Shown here: positions 18,812 through 27,386 of the stretch, one piece after another
How positions within the stretch are numbered: position 1 is the first letter of the stretch
Layout of the letters: each line of letters begins with the position of its first letter
Assembly: GCF_026343295.1 (NCBI RefSeq)
Contig: NZ_JAPELY010000005.1
Location: 124,001-188,000, forward strand
Origin: Streptomyces sp. NBC_00083
Lineage (GTDB): Bacteria > Actinomycetota > Actinomycetes > Streptomycetales > Streptomycetaceae
Direction: 5' to 3'
DNA: 64,000 bases
The notes under the pieces: model-generated
What the model saw: the letters and a program-made list of their open reading frames with translations, nothing else
Told to the model about the DNA's origin: nothing
Database searches by the model: none
Translations under genes and position numbers: made by a program

Positions 18812-20478
18812 CCAGGGTCATTGTCCTCGGCGCCGGCGGCGCCGGTCTCACCGCGGCGATCGAGGCCGCGTCCGGCGGCGCGGACGTCGTGCTCGTCACC
18901 AAGGCGATCTACCAGAACACGTCCTACCGCTGGGCTTCGGTGGGCGGCTGCACCTGGAAGACGCACGCCTTCAACGCGGCCGTCGCCGAAGGCGACAGCG
19001 TGGCCGCGCACGTCCGGGACACCCTGGTGGGCGGCGCCCACGCCAACGATCCCGCCCTTGCCCAGGTCCTCTGTGAGGGGTCGCGGGAGCTGGTGTACTG
19101 GCTGGAGGGCATCGGGCTCGCCTTCGAGCGGGACGCCGCGGACGGCTTCGCGACCCGGCCGTTCGGCGGTTGCGGGACGCCCCGTGGCGTCTACCTGGAG
19201 GACCGGCTGGGCTATCACATCCAGCGGGCGCTGGACGTGGAACTCGCCCGCCTCGTGGCCGAAGGCCGGGTCACCGTCCTCTCGGGCCTGCGCGGCACCC
19301 GGCTGCTGCTCGACGCCTACGGCGAGGTCCGCGGGCTGGAGGCGGTGGCCGTCGACAGCCTCCAACTGCTGGAGGTTCCCGGGGACGCGGTGATCCTGGC
19401 CGACGGCGGCGGCGCCTCCATGTACGCGCCCACGGCGGCCTCCATGGACAAGACGTGCGACGGGCTGGCCCTCGGCCTGGAGTCCGGGGCCGAGGCCGTC
19501 GACATGGAATTCGTGCAGTTCCACCCCACCGGCCTCGTCTCCGACGTGCTCACCTTCGACGGCTCGCTCGTCGAGGAGGCGATCCGCTTCGATGGCGCGG
19601 TCCTCCTCAACCGGCACGGCGAGCGCTTCATGCTCGGCCACGACGAACGGGGCGAGCGGGCCACCCGCGACGTGGTCTCGCGCGGCATCTACCGCGAACT
19701 CGTCGAAGGCCGGGCCTTCGACGACGGTTCGGTCCACCTCGACATCAGCGCCTGCCGGCAGGTGATCCCCGACCGGTACCCGGCGCTCGACGAACGCCTC
19801 GTCCAGGCGGGCGCCGACCCCCGGCACGCGAACACCCTGAGCGTCCGTCCCACCGCCCACTTCCTCATGGGCGGGCTGCGCATCGGGCCCCGGGCGGGCA
19901 CCACCGTGCCCGGCCTCTACGCGGCGGGCGAGAGCGCCGGCGGGGTGCACGGCGCGAACCGGCTGGGCGGCAACGGACTCTCCGAGGCCCTCGTGTTCGG
20001 CCGGATCGCCGGACGCGACGCGGCCGCGACACGGGCCGGGCACGCGTCCACGGACATCCGGGTCACCGGAGCGTTCCGCGCCCCGACCGGCGGCGGCGAG
20101 TCCGTCGACGGCGTCCTGCAGAGCCTGCGCCAGGGCATGTACCGCACCGCGGGCCCGATCCGCACCGGGCGGGGCCTGACCACGATGCTCGGCCTCATCA
20201 GCGTGCTGGAGGAACGGAGCCGGTCGATCGGCCTGGCGACCGGCTCCCGGGCGGCCGGGCAGGTGCAGACGTATCTCGACCTGAAGAACCTGCTGCTCGC
20301 CTCGGAGACCATCGTGGAAGCGGCGCTGCGCAGGGAGGAGTCCCGCGGCTCGCACTACCGCGACGACTTCCCGCACCGCGCAGCGGAGTTCGAGGGCTCC
20401 ACGGCGGTCCTGAAGGAGGGGCGGCTCGCCTGGTCGCCCTACCGGCACGCCGTCGCGGAAGCCGCCGTGCCGTGCTGA
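18808..20478 (+). CDS. FAD-dependent oxidoreductase, fumarate reductase / L-aspartate oxidase fold
   Basis: 556 residues, start overlapping the ATP-grasp stop (ATGA). The FAD-binding VIVLGAGGAGLTAAIEA is at residue 4. QFHPTG is near 237, HFLMGGLRI near 351 and AAGESAGGVHGANRLGGNGL near 372, as in SdhA, FrdA and NadB. The region where SdhA carries the FAD-linking His reads RWASVGGCT, so FAD is probably non-covalent as in NadB. There is no SdhB or membrane anchor nearby, which argues against respiration and for a soluble oxidase, reductase or dehydrogenase acting on a dicarboxylate-like substrate in this operon. Confidence 0.88.
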   Translation: MTRVIVLGAGGAGLTAAIEAASGGADVVLVTKAIYQNTSYRWASVGGCTWKTHAFNAAVAEGDSVAAHVRDTLVGGAHANDPALAQVLCEGSRELVYWLEGIGLAFERDAADGFATRPFGGCGTPRGVYLEDRLGYHIQRALDVELARLVAEGRVTVLSGLRGTRLLLDAYGEVRGLEAVAVDSLQLLEVPGDAVILADGGGASMYAPTAASMDKTCDGLALGLESGAEAVDMEFVQFHPTGLVSDVLTFDGSLVEEAIRFDGAVLLNRHGERFMLGHDERGERATRDVVSRGIYRELVEGRAFDDGSVHLDISACRQVIPDRYPALDERLVQAGADPRHANTLSVRPTAHFLMGGLRIGPRAGTTVPGLYAAGESAGGVHGANRLGGNGLSEALVFGRIAGRDAAATRAGHASTDIRVTGAFRAPTGGGESVDGVLQSLRQGMYRTAGPIRTGRGLTTMLGLISVLEERSRSIGLATGSRAAGQVQTYLDLKNLLLASETIVEAALRREESRGSHYRDDFPHRAAEFEGSTAVLKEGRLAWSPYRHAVAEAAVPC

Positions 20479-21548
20479 CCTTCGTGGTCCGGTTCCTGTC
20501 CGCGCTGTGCCTGTTCGCCTTCCTCGCACGGGCGAACCTGTTCCTCGACGTCTGGTCCAACACCGTTCTGGTACTGGGCTATCGGGCCCTCCTGGTCCTC
20601 TCGCCACTGCTGACGCGGTGGGGGCGTTCGGGGGCGGGCGGCCTGTGCTTCGCCACCGCGGCGGGCGGCACCGCGCTGTGGCTGGTGCCGAGCTCCCCGG
20701 TGCGCCTGGCGGCGGCGCTGCTGGTCGGCTTCGGGCTCAGCGTCGGCGGCTACGTACTCAAGGCAGGGGCCGCGGAGAGCGCGAAGGGCGCCTCGTACAA
20801 CAAGATCGCCCTCAACTGCGGCAGCCTCCTGGCCGGCGTCTACGTCGCCCTGATGGCCCCCTCCTGGGGGCTGGTGGCGTTCCTGGTGCCGCCGGTCGTG
20901 CTGCTGGCCCTGTGCGGTCCGCTGTCGCTGCGCGCCCTGCGCGGCGCCGCGTCCACCGGCGGGCGGCGGACCGGGAGCCCGCCCGCGGTCCGGCGCCACC
21001 AGGTCGGGTGGACCCTGTTCGGGGTCGCGATCGGCATCAAACTGTTCGCCGTCTTCGCGATCCTCCCGCAGTACCTGCTGAGCCGCGGCGGTGCGCTGCC
21101 GTCCTGGTACGGCTGGCTGGTCAGCCTCAACGCGGTCGTGATCATCGTGTGCCAGCGTCCCGTCATGGGCTGGATCACCCGACGGGGTACCGAGGCGGGA
21201 CGGTCCCGGGCCGTCCTGTCGGCCCTGGGCTGCTGCATGGCGGTCCTGGCCTTCCCCGGCTGGTTCCACGTCGAGGCGCTCGCCGGAGCCGTGGTCTGGA
21301 TTCTGCTGTGCACGCTCGCCGAATGCGCCGCCAGCTACCTCGACGTGGCCGCGTCCAGGGCCGGTTGCCTCTTCCCGAAGGAGGCCGCGGCAGGGCTCGG
21401 CGCCGGCCTCTGCGTGGCCCTCAGCCGGTTCGCCGGCACCCTCGGCCCCGAACTCATCGGCGCCCTGGGCCTGGTGTGCCTCCTCGGCGGAGCCCTCTGC
21501 CTGCGCGCCACGCCCCCCAACACGGAAGCGGCCCCGGCCGCGGCTTGA
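20472..21548 (+). CDS. MFS-like membrane transporter
   Basis: 358 residues from GTG at 20472, overlapping the flavoprotein stop by seven bases. About ten hydrophobic helices are seen, with a charged central loop (ALRGAASTGGRRTGSPPAVRRHQ near 165) dividing two halves, as in major facilitator proteins. GLSVGGYVLKAGAAESAKG between helices 3 and 4 is MFS-like. It is somewhat short, with fewer than 12 helices. Context suggests export of the product of the two upstream enzymes. Confidence 0.78.
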   Translation: MLTFVVRFLSALCLFAFLARANLFLDVWSNTVLVLGYRALLVLSPLLTRWGRSGAGGLCFATAAGGTALWLVPSSPVRLAAALLVGFGLSVGGYVLKAGAAESAKGASYNKIALNCGSLLAGVYVALMAPSWGLVAFLVPPVVLLALCGPLSLRALRGAASTGGRRTGSPPAVRRHQVGWTLFGVAIGIKLFAVFAILPQYLLSRGGALPSWYGWLVSLNAVVIIVCQRPVMGWITRRGTEAGRSRAVLSALGCCMAVLAFPGWFHVEALAGAVVWILLCTLAECAASYLDVAASRAGCLFPKEAAAGLGAGLCVALSRFAGTLGPELIGALGLVCLLGGALCLRATPPNTEAAPAAA

Positions 21549-22325
21549 TCCGCCGCCCACGTCTCCACGAGAGCCGTATCCCTGAGGCCGACGCCTCCGC
21601 CGAACGGCGGGCCGACGACAGCCACTCGACGGATTGTCGCCACCCCACGCGTTGGAGAGGATCGTCAGCAGGGCCCGGCTCCACGGCTCCTTCGTCACGG
21701 GGGACGCGGGGGATGCCCCGGGGGGGGCGGCCTGGCCCACCGCGCTTCCGGGGAGCCGTCATCACGGCTCCCCGGAAGTGTGTGCGGCCCGGACTCGATG
21801 ACGTACGAGTCCGCTCGTGTGGGCCCCGGTGCTTCGCCGCCACCGCGGACGGGCCGGCCGCCGTGCCGGCGCGGTCCGCGCCGCGAGCGAACCCCGGGAA
21901 GCGTGGAGAGCCGCCTTCGGGTCCGGGCTGGCCGGGGCCACTGCTGTGGTGCGGGCCCGGGTCGGTCGACGCCGCGCCACGCCACGCACCGGCGCGGGCT
22001 TCGGCCGTCGGCACCGCCCCAGACGTAATCGCTGCTGCTCCCCCGCTCAACTGCCTCACCGCCCAGCGCGATCCCGCGTCCCCGGCACCCGCTGCCGGAA
22101 AGCAGTCCAGCGTGCGCCGCCCGTCTCGCGCCCACGGCCACCGCAGCCGACGCGAGCACTGCGCCTCCCTCCGTTCCACAGGCGCACGGTCCCCGGCCTC
22201 GTACCCGGCCCCCGCCCCGGCCCCGGCCTCAGAGCGACGGCGGGTTCATCCCAGCCGAACGGCCGGTCTTCGCAGCCTCCCGACGGATGGGCACCGTGAC
22301 GGCTACGGCCAAGGATCTGTGTGTC
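21549..22325. other. Long stretch with no supported gene
   Basis: About 780 bases between the MFS gene and the secreted-peptide gene. Frames are open on both strands only because of the base composition; none shows a ribosome site with protein-like residue use. It holds the strong inverted repeat at 21745-21778 described separately. Confidence 0.6.
21745..21778. terminator. Strong inverted repeat, probable terminator of the ATP-grasp operon
   Basis: CTTCCGGGGAGCCGT-CATC-ACGGCTCCCCGGAAG, perfect 15-base arms with a 4-base loop, 197 bases after the MFS stop. There is no T run, but Streptomyces terminators often lack one. Confidence 0.75.
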
Positions 22326-22340
22326 GCGGGAACTTCCCGC
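22326..22340. promoter_or_regulatory. Perfect palindrome upstream of the secreted-peptide gene
   Basis: GCGGGAA-C-TTCCCGC, 54 bases before the peptide start. A candidate operator; the regulator is unknown. Confidence 0.4.
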
Positions 22341-22393
22341 ACCGCAGCAGATCCACGGAGCGAGCCATCGCTCCCCACCTGAACTCAGAGGCC

Positions 22394-22708
22394 ATGAACA
22401 AGCTCACCACTGTCCTCGTCGCAGCCGCCCTTTTCGCCGGTGTCTCCCCGGCAGCCGCCCATGCGGTGGACGTCAACCAGGAGTACAACTCAGCGGGTTG
22501 CTACCTCGGCAAGAAGGACCCGAAGGCGTGCGAGCGGCTGCTCGCCACCAAGCCCATGTCGAAGACGGCCAAGGACTGCCTCGTGAAGGCAGGCATCGGT
22601 GGCATCGCGGCGCTCGTCGTGGGCCGGGTCAACAAGGACATCGCCAAGAAGATAGCCACCAACGTGGTGGCCGCCGGGGCTACCGGCTGCCTCAGCTCCC
22701 TCGCCTGA
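22394..22708 (+). CDS. Small secreted four-cysteine peptide, bacteriocin-like
   Basis: 104 residues. The Sec signal peptide MNKLTTVLVAAALFAGVSPA ends at AAAHA, so the mature peptide is about 80 residues. It is Lys-rich and cationic, with Cys at 36, 46, 62 and 99 (two possible disulfides). A Gly/Ala-rich amphipathic stretch, KAGIGGIAALVVGRVNK, and a VVAAGATGC end are typical of membrane-active peptides. I recognise no named family. The next gene, 16 bases downstream, encodes a tiny two-helix membrane protein. The bacteriocin idea comes from composition and gene pairing only; a structural or signalling peptide is possible. Confidence 0.75.
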   Translation: MNKLTTVLVAAALFAGVSPAAAHAVDVNQEYNSAGCYLGKKDPKACERLLATKPMSKTAKDCLVKAGIGGIAALVVGRVNKDIAKKIATNVVAAGATGCLSSLA

Positions 22709-22724
22709 AACCGAAAGCGCCACC

Positions 22725-22880
22725 ATGCCTCTCAAAGTGGGAATCGTCCTCGTGTGGGCGACGGTCCTCGTGTCCATCAACAAATTCGTCATCGACGACT
22801 ACTGGGGCCAACTCGCCGTCACGGCGGCGTGCGCGGCGGGAATGGCCTACTGCCTCGGCAAGACCGACCGCACGCCCTGA
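22725..22880 (+). CDS. 51-residue two-helix membrane protein, possible immunity protein
   Basis: Starts MPLKVGIVLVWATVLVSINK and ends AYCLGKTDRTP. Two hydrophobic helices (about 5-18 and 29-44) are joined by a short loop with IDDYWGQ, leaving both ends on the same side. It begins 16 bases after the secreted-peptide gene and the pair ends at a strong terminator, so they are co-transcribed. Tiny two-helix membrane proteins next to peptide toxins often give self-protection, which is the basis for the suggestion. The ribosome site is weak (GAAAGCGCCACC). Confidence 0.6.
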   Translation: MPLKVGIVLVWATVLVSINKFVIDDYWGQLAVTAACAAGMAYCLGKTDRTP

Positions 22881-22944
22881 GGCGCGGGCCACCCCACCGC
22901 CCACAGCGCCCTCGGGTACGGGCCGGGCCCCGGAGCACGAAGAA

Positions 22945-22972
22945 GGGCCCGCCGCACAGCTGCGGCGGGCCC
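22945..22972 (+). terminator. Hairpin terminator after the peptide pair
   Basis: GGGCCCGCCGCA-CAGC-TGCGGCGGGCCC, perfect 12-base arms, 64 bases after the stop of the small membrane protein. Confidence 0.88.
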
Positions 22973-23201
22973 CGCCGCCCCCGAACCACCTGCTTCCCCC
23001 GAGCGTGCCCTTCGGGGCAGTGAAACGCTGCGGCCAACGACCCTACGGCCCAGAAACACCACCGCCACCCGGCGCTTCCTCACGTCGCCGGTCTGGGGTC
23101 GAGAGGGCACCAACTGTCCTCGCCCGCCACATGGCTACGTTCGGCGCAGGCGGCGAGAAACCGTCAAGCAGGAGGGCAGGCTGAACCGGGAGCGTCGCGT
23201 T

Positions 23202-23233
23202 GACGGGCGTCCTTCTGGTGGAGGACGCCCGTC
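23202..23233. repeat. Inverted repeat upstream of the ABC exporter
   Basis: GACGGGCGTCCT, 8-base loop, AGGACGCCCGTC. It may be a second terminator insulating the ABC operon. The 575 bases between 22880 and 23456 hold no supported gene. Confidence 0.6.
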
Positions 23234-23455
23234 GCCGTCGGGCCGCATGACCACCTGTGCGTGTCAGTTGGCCCCTGCTCCAGAGGCCCGGGGCGGAGCG
23301 TGTACATCGACGGGTGTAGCGGGGTTCAACCCCGGGGTGCAGGGAGGGTGGCGCGATGTCGGTCCTCAGGGCGTCGTGGGGGGTCCGGGGCGGGCCTAGC
23401 GTGGGCAACGTCCTCCTCGGACCTCCTCCATCGCCCTTTCCCGCAAGGACCTTCC

Positions 23456-24400
23456 ATGATCGAAGCCCATTCCCTCACCAAACGCTACGGTGAGCGCACC
23501 GCCGTCTCGGACCTCAGTTTCTCCGTGCGTCCCGGCATCGTCACGGGCTTCCTGGGGCCGAACGGCGCGGGGAAATCCACCACCATGCGGATGCTCCTCG
23601 GCCTCGATGCCCCCACCTCGGGACGCGCGATCGTGAACGGCCGCAGTTACGCCGAGCACCGGGCGCCGCTGCACGAGGTGGGCGCCATGCTGGAGGCGCG
23701 GGCGATCCATACCGGGCGCAGCGCCTACAACCACCTGCTGGCCCTGGCCGCCACCACCGGCATCCCGGCACGCCGGGTGAACGAGGTGATCGACCTGGTG
23801 GGCCTGCGTGAGGTGGCGAAGAAGCGGGTGGGCGGTTTCTCCCTCGGCATGGGGCAGCGGCTCGGCATCGCCAGCGCGCTGCTCGGCGACCCCGCGACCG
23901 TGATCCTCGACGAGCCGGTCAACGGTCTCGACCCCGAGGGCATCCTGTGGATACGCAATCTGCTCAAGGGGCTGGCCGCCGAGGGCCGTACGGTCCTGGT
24001 GTCCTCGCACCTGATGTCGGAAATGGCGCTGACCGCCGAGCACTTGATCGTGATCGGCCGTGGCCGGCTGATCGCCGACACCTCGGTGGCGGAGTTCACG
24101 GCCCAGGCCGCCGGAGACACGGTGCGGGTGCGCACCGCCGACGCGGAGAAGCTGTGCGAACTCCTGGTGGGCCCGGACGTCACCGTCGGCTCGCTCCAGC
24201 CCGGAGTCCTCGAAGTGACCGGCCTCAGCAGTGAGCGGATCGGACGCATCGCGGCCGACCACGCCATCGCCCTCGCCGAACTCACCCCGCAGCAGGCCTC
24301 GTTGGAAGAGGCGTTCATGGAACTGACCAGGGACTCCGTGGAGTTCCAGGCTCCGGCGCCCGAGCTGGTCGGCTCGGGCAACGAAGGAAGTGCGGCATGA
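23456..24400 (+). CDS. ABC exporter ATP-binding subunit
   Basis: 314 residues from the ATG at 23456 with AAGGA 7 bases upstream. Walker A GPNGAGKST, signature FSLGMGQRLGIA (a variant of LSGGQ), Walker B VILDEPVNGLDP, H-loop SSHL. The C-terminal extension of about 95 residues after the ATPase domain is typical of ABC-2 type drug or antibiotic exporters. The stop overlaps the permease start (ATGA). The operon is followed by a two-component system that probably controls it, as for BceAB- or YdbG-like systems. Confidence 0.93.
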   Translation: MIEAHSLTKRYGERTAVSDLSFSVRPGIVTGFLGPNGAGKSTTMRMLLGLDAPTSGRAIVNGRSYAEHRAPLHEVGAMLEARAIHTGRSAYNHLLALAATTGIPARRVNEVIDLVGLREVAKKRVGGFSLGMGQRLGIASALLGDPATVILDEPVNGLDPEGILWIRNLLKGLAAEGRTVLVSSHLMSEMALTAEHLIVIGRGRLIADTSVAEFTAQAAGDTVRVRTADAEKLCELLVGPDVTVGSLQPGVLEVTGLSSERIGRIAADHAIALAELTPQQASLEEAFMELTRDSVEFQAPAPELVGSGNEGSAA

Positions 24401-25212
24401 CGACGGCATCCATCATCCCCGCCGCGGCCCGCGGCGAGGTGACGCAGGTCCGGGTGATCCACTCCGAGTGGATCAAGCTGCGGTCGTTGCGCTCCACGCT
24501 CTTCACGCTGCTCGCCGCCGTCCTCGCGATGATCGGCCTCGGTCTGCTGTTCAGCTACTTCACGGCCGACCGCTGGGCGCACCTGCCCGCCGACGAGAAG
24601 GCCCACTTCGACCCGGCCCTGGTCAGCCTGCGCGGCTTCTACCTGGCGCAGCTCGCCGTCGGCGTCCTCGGCGTCCTCGTCGTCAGCGGCGAGTACGCGA
24701 CCGGCATGATCCGCGCCTCCCTGTCCGCGGTCCCCCGCCGCCTGCCCGTCCTGTGGGCCAAGGCCCTGGTGTACGGCGTGGTCGCGTGGGTGCTGACGAC
24801 GGTCGCCTCGCTCGTCGCCTTCCTGATCGGCCAGGCCGCCATGTCCGGCCACCACCTCGGGACCTCGCTGAGTGCGCCCGGCGTCACGCGGGCGGTGCTC
24901 GGCGCCGGGCTCTACCTGACGGTCGTCGGCCTGCTCGGGGTGGCCTTCGGCGCGCTGATCCGCAACACGGCGGGCGGCATCGCCAGCGTCTTCGGGGTGC
25001 TGCTGGTCCTGCCGGTGCTCGCGGAGGCCCTGCCGTCCTCGTGGTTCCAGAACATCAACCCGTACCTGCCGAGCACGGCGGGGCAGGGGCTGCTCCACAT
25101 CCACCAGGAGCCGCATACGCTGGCCCCATGGACCGGGTTCGCGTTCTTCTGCCTGTACGCGCTCATCGCGCTGATCGGGGCAGGAGTGGCGCTCAAGCGG
25201 CGGGACGCCTGA
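24397..25212 (+). CDS. ABC-2 type permease subunit
   Basis: 271 residues. The cytoplasmic start VIHSEWIKLRSLRSTLFTLL is the usual opening of actinobacterial ABC-2 permeases. About six membrane helices follow, with conserved SGEYATGMIRASLSAVPRR in the first loop and a final GAGVALKRRDA. It pairs with the preceding ATPase to form an exporter; the substrate is unknown. Translation is coupled to the ATPase gene by a 4-base overlap. Confidence 0.92.
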   Translation: MTTASIIPAAARGEVTQVRVIHSEWIKLRSLRSTLFTLLAAVLAMIGLGLLFSYFTADRWAHLPADEKAHFDPALVSLRGFYLAQLAVGVLGVLVVSGEYATGMIRASLSAVPRRLPVLWAKALVYGVVAWVLTTVASLVAFLIGQAAMSGHHLGTSLSAPGVTRAVLGAGLYLTVVGLLGVAFGALIRNTAGGIASVFGVLLVLPVLAEALPSSWFQNINPYLPSTAGQGLLHIHQEPHTLAPWTGFAFFCLYALIALIGAGVALKRRDA

Positions 25213-25279
25213 TGCGGAAGGCGCCGGCGGGCTCCCCGGCCGGTGGCGCCTCCCGCGGACGGTCCCGCCGGGCCGGGTC

Positions 25280-26518
25280 ATGACGTACGGGCAGGGGACC
25301 GCCGCGAGGCGGTGGACGCAGTCGTGGCGCGCGCTCGTCGTGCGCGCCCGGCTGTGGGCCCATGCCCGGCTCTCGCCGCGCGCGGTCGACGCGCTCTTCA
25401 CCGCCGCCCTCTTCCTGGCCCTCACCGGCATGGCACGGCGGCCGCTGCACGATCACCCCTGGGTCATCGTGGCGCTCACCGCCCCGATGGTGGCGCCCCT
25501 CGTGTGGCGTCGGCGCGCGCCCTTCGCGGTGTTCCTGACGATGTCGGCGGTCGCGTTCGCCCAATGGCTCGCCGACACCCGGCTTCCCGCCGACATCGCG
25601 CTCCTCGTCGGCCTGTACACGGTCGCCGCGTACGCGAGCAGGCGGCGCATGTGGCTGGCCATCGGTGTCCTCGAAGGCGGAGTGCTCCTGGCCGCGATCC
25701 GCTGGGCGCCGGACGACCGGGGGGCCGAGACGTTCATCGGGCTCTCCGCGATGGTGGTCGCCGCCTCGGTCATCGGCATCAACATGCGCGGCCGGCGCGC
25801 CGCGGTGGCGCTGCTCGAAGAGCGCGCCCAGCGCCTGGAGCGCGAGCGGGACCAGCAGGCGCAGCTCGCCGTCGCCGGAGAGCGGTCCCGGATCGCCCGC
25901 GAGATGCACGACATCGTCACGCACAACCTGTCGGTCATGGTCGCCCTCGCCGACGGCGCGGTCTTCGCGCAGGACCGTACGCCGGAGCTGGCCACCACGG
26001 CCATGCGCCAGGTCTCCACCACCGGGCGCCAGGCCATCACCGACATGCGGCGCTTCCTCGGCGTGCTGCGGGACGACGAGCCGGACGCGCTGCGCCACCC
26101 CATGCCGGCCATCGCTCAACTGGTGCCGCTGGCCGACCAGGTCCGCGCCGCCGGACTGCCCACCCGTCTGACGGTCGACGGCGATCCTTCGGGCGCTCCC
26201 GCCGCCGCCCAGCTGACCGTCTACCGGCTGGTCCAGGAAGCCCTCACCAACACCCTCAAGCACACGCCCCCGGGCACCGAGGCGACCGTGCGGGTCAGCT
26301 GCGCCCACCAGGAGATCACCGTCGACGTCACCGACAACGGCCCCGGCGTCGAGCTCCCCGCCACCCCGACCGGCCACGGGCTGCCCGGGATGCGGGAGCG
26401 GGCCGCCGCGTACGGCGGCGAGCTGACGGCCGGGCCCCGGCCCGGCGGCGGCTGGCAGGTCCGTGCCGTACTCGCCCTCACCCCTCGCCCCCGACCGGAA
26501 CAAGACGTGGCCCCATGA
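25280..26518 (+). CDS. Sensor histidine kinase, HisKA_3 type
   Basis: 412 residues. Four to five membrane helices lie within residues 40-165. The dimerization motif is REMHDIVTHNLSVMVALADGA with phospho-acceptor His210. The ATPase domain has the N box EALTNTLKHTPPG, DVTDNGPG and GHGLPGMRERAAAYGG. Its stop overlaps the regulator start. It sits downstream of the ABC exporter, and a role in sensing the exporter's substrate or envelope stress is inferred from order only. Confidence 0.93.
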   Translation: MTYGQGTAARRWTQSWRALVVRARLWAHARLSPRAVDALFTAALFLALTGMARRPLHDHPWVIVALTAPMVAPLVWRRRAPFAVFLTMSAVAFAQWLADTRLPADIALLVGLYTVAAYASRRRMWLAIGVLEGGVLLAAIRWAPDDRGAETFIGLSAMVVAASVIGINMRGRRAAVALLEERAQRLERERDQQAQLAVAGERSRIAREMHDIVTHNLSVMVALADGAVFAQDRTPELATTAMRQVSTTGRQAITDMRRFLGVLRDDEPDALRHPMPAIAQLVPLADQVRAAGLPTRLTVDGDPSGAPAAAQLTVYRLVQEALTNTLKHTPPGTEATVRVSCAHQEITVDVTDNGPGVELPATPTGHGLPGMRERAAAYGGELTAGPRPGGGWQVRAVLALTPRPRPEQDVAP

Positions 26519-27180
26519 CCATTCGTGTCCTGCTCGTCGACGACGAGCCCCTGCTGCGCATGGCCTTCACCATGGTCCTCGACGCGCAGAGCGACATGGA
26601 GCCCGTCGGAGAGGCGGGCGACGGCGCCGAGGCCGTCCGGCTCGCGCACGAGCTGCGGCCGGACGTGGTCCTCATGGATGTGCGGATGCCCGGCACCGAC
26701 GGCATCGAGGCGACCGAACGCATCGTCGCCGAGTCGCCGGAGTCGAAGGTCCTCATCCTGACCACGTTCGACCTCGACGAGTACGCCTTCGCAGGGCTGC
26801 GGGCAGGCGCCTCGGGCTTCCTGCTCAAGAACGCGCTGCCGCAGGAACTGCTCGCCGCGATCCGCTCCGTGGCGGCAGGCGACGCCGTCGTCGCGCCCCG
26901 CATCACGCGGCTGCTCCTGGAGAACTTCGCCCATCAGCTCCCCGCCGGCGCCGACGCCCGCGGCAGGGACGACCGGCTCGGCCGGCTCACCGCCCGCGAA
27001 CGCGAGGTCCTCACGGAGGTGGGCCGCGGCCTGTCCAACTCGGAGATCGCCGCCCTGCTGCACCTCGCGGAAGCGACGGTGAAGACCCACCTGAACCGCA
27101 TCCTAGTCAAGCTGGAGCTGCGCGACCGGGTCCAGGCCGTGGTGTTCGCCTACGAGACCCGGCTGGTGCGGCCGACGTAG
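26515..27180 (+). CDS. Response regulator, NarL/LuxR family
   Basis: 221 residues. Receiver: DD at 9-10, phospho-acceptor Asp55 in VVLMDVRMPG, Lys near 105 in FLLKNALP. C-terminal LuxR helix-turn-helix LTAREREVLTEVGRGLSNSEIAALLHLAEATVKTHLNRILVKL. The start ATG overlaps the kinase stop, so it is the cognate regulator. It likely binds upstream of the exporter operon. Confidence 0.94.
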   Translation: MTIRVLLVDDEPLLRMAFTMVLDAQSDMEPVGEAGDGAEAVRLAHELRPDVVLMDVRMPGTDGIEATERIVAESPESKVLILTTFDLDEYAFAGLRAGASGFLLKNALPQELLAAIRSVAAGDAVVAPRITRLLLENFAHQLPAGADARGRDDRLGRLTAREREVLTEVGRGLSNSEIAALLHLAEATVKTHLNRILVKLELRDRVQAVVFAYETRLVRPT

Positions 27181-27386
27181 CGGAGCCGCCCGAGGGGGCG
27201 GGCCGGGCATGCCCGGGGTGCGTCGTCGCGGGCCCGTCCGCCGAGCCGCGCGCCCCGGTGCGTCGGTCATCGGCCCGTCGGCCATGCCCGTTCACCCGCT
27301 GTTCGCCGTCCGGCCCTCCCCCGCCGGCCCGGATGTCGGCCCCTGCTGTCAGTCTCCGGACGATTTCCGGGACTCAGGAGGCCGCA

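Noticed and set aside
18808..20478. Succinate dehydrogenase flavoprotein of the respiratory chain
   Set aside because: No iron-sulfur or membrane-anchor subunit is adjacent and the FAD-linking His is absent.
18742..20607. Minus-strand frame of about 620 codons opposite the flavoprotein
   Set aside because: Antisense shadow; Gly/Arg/Ala-rich with no motif, whereas the plus strand has complete enzyme motifs.
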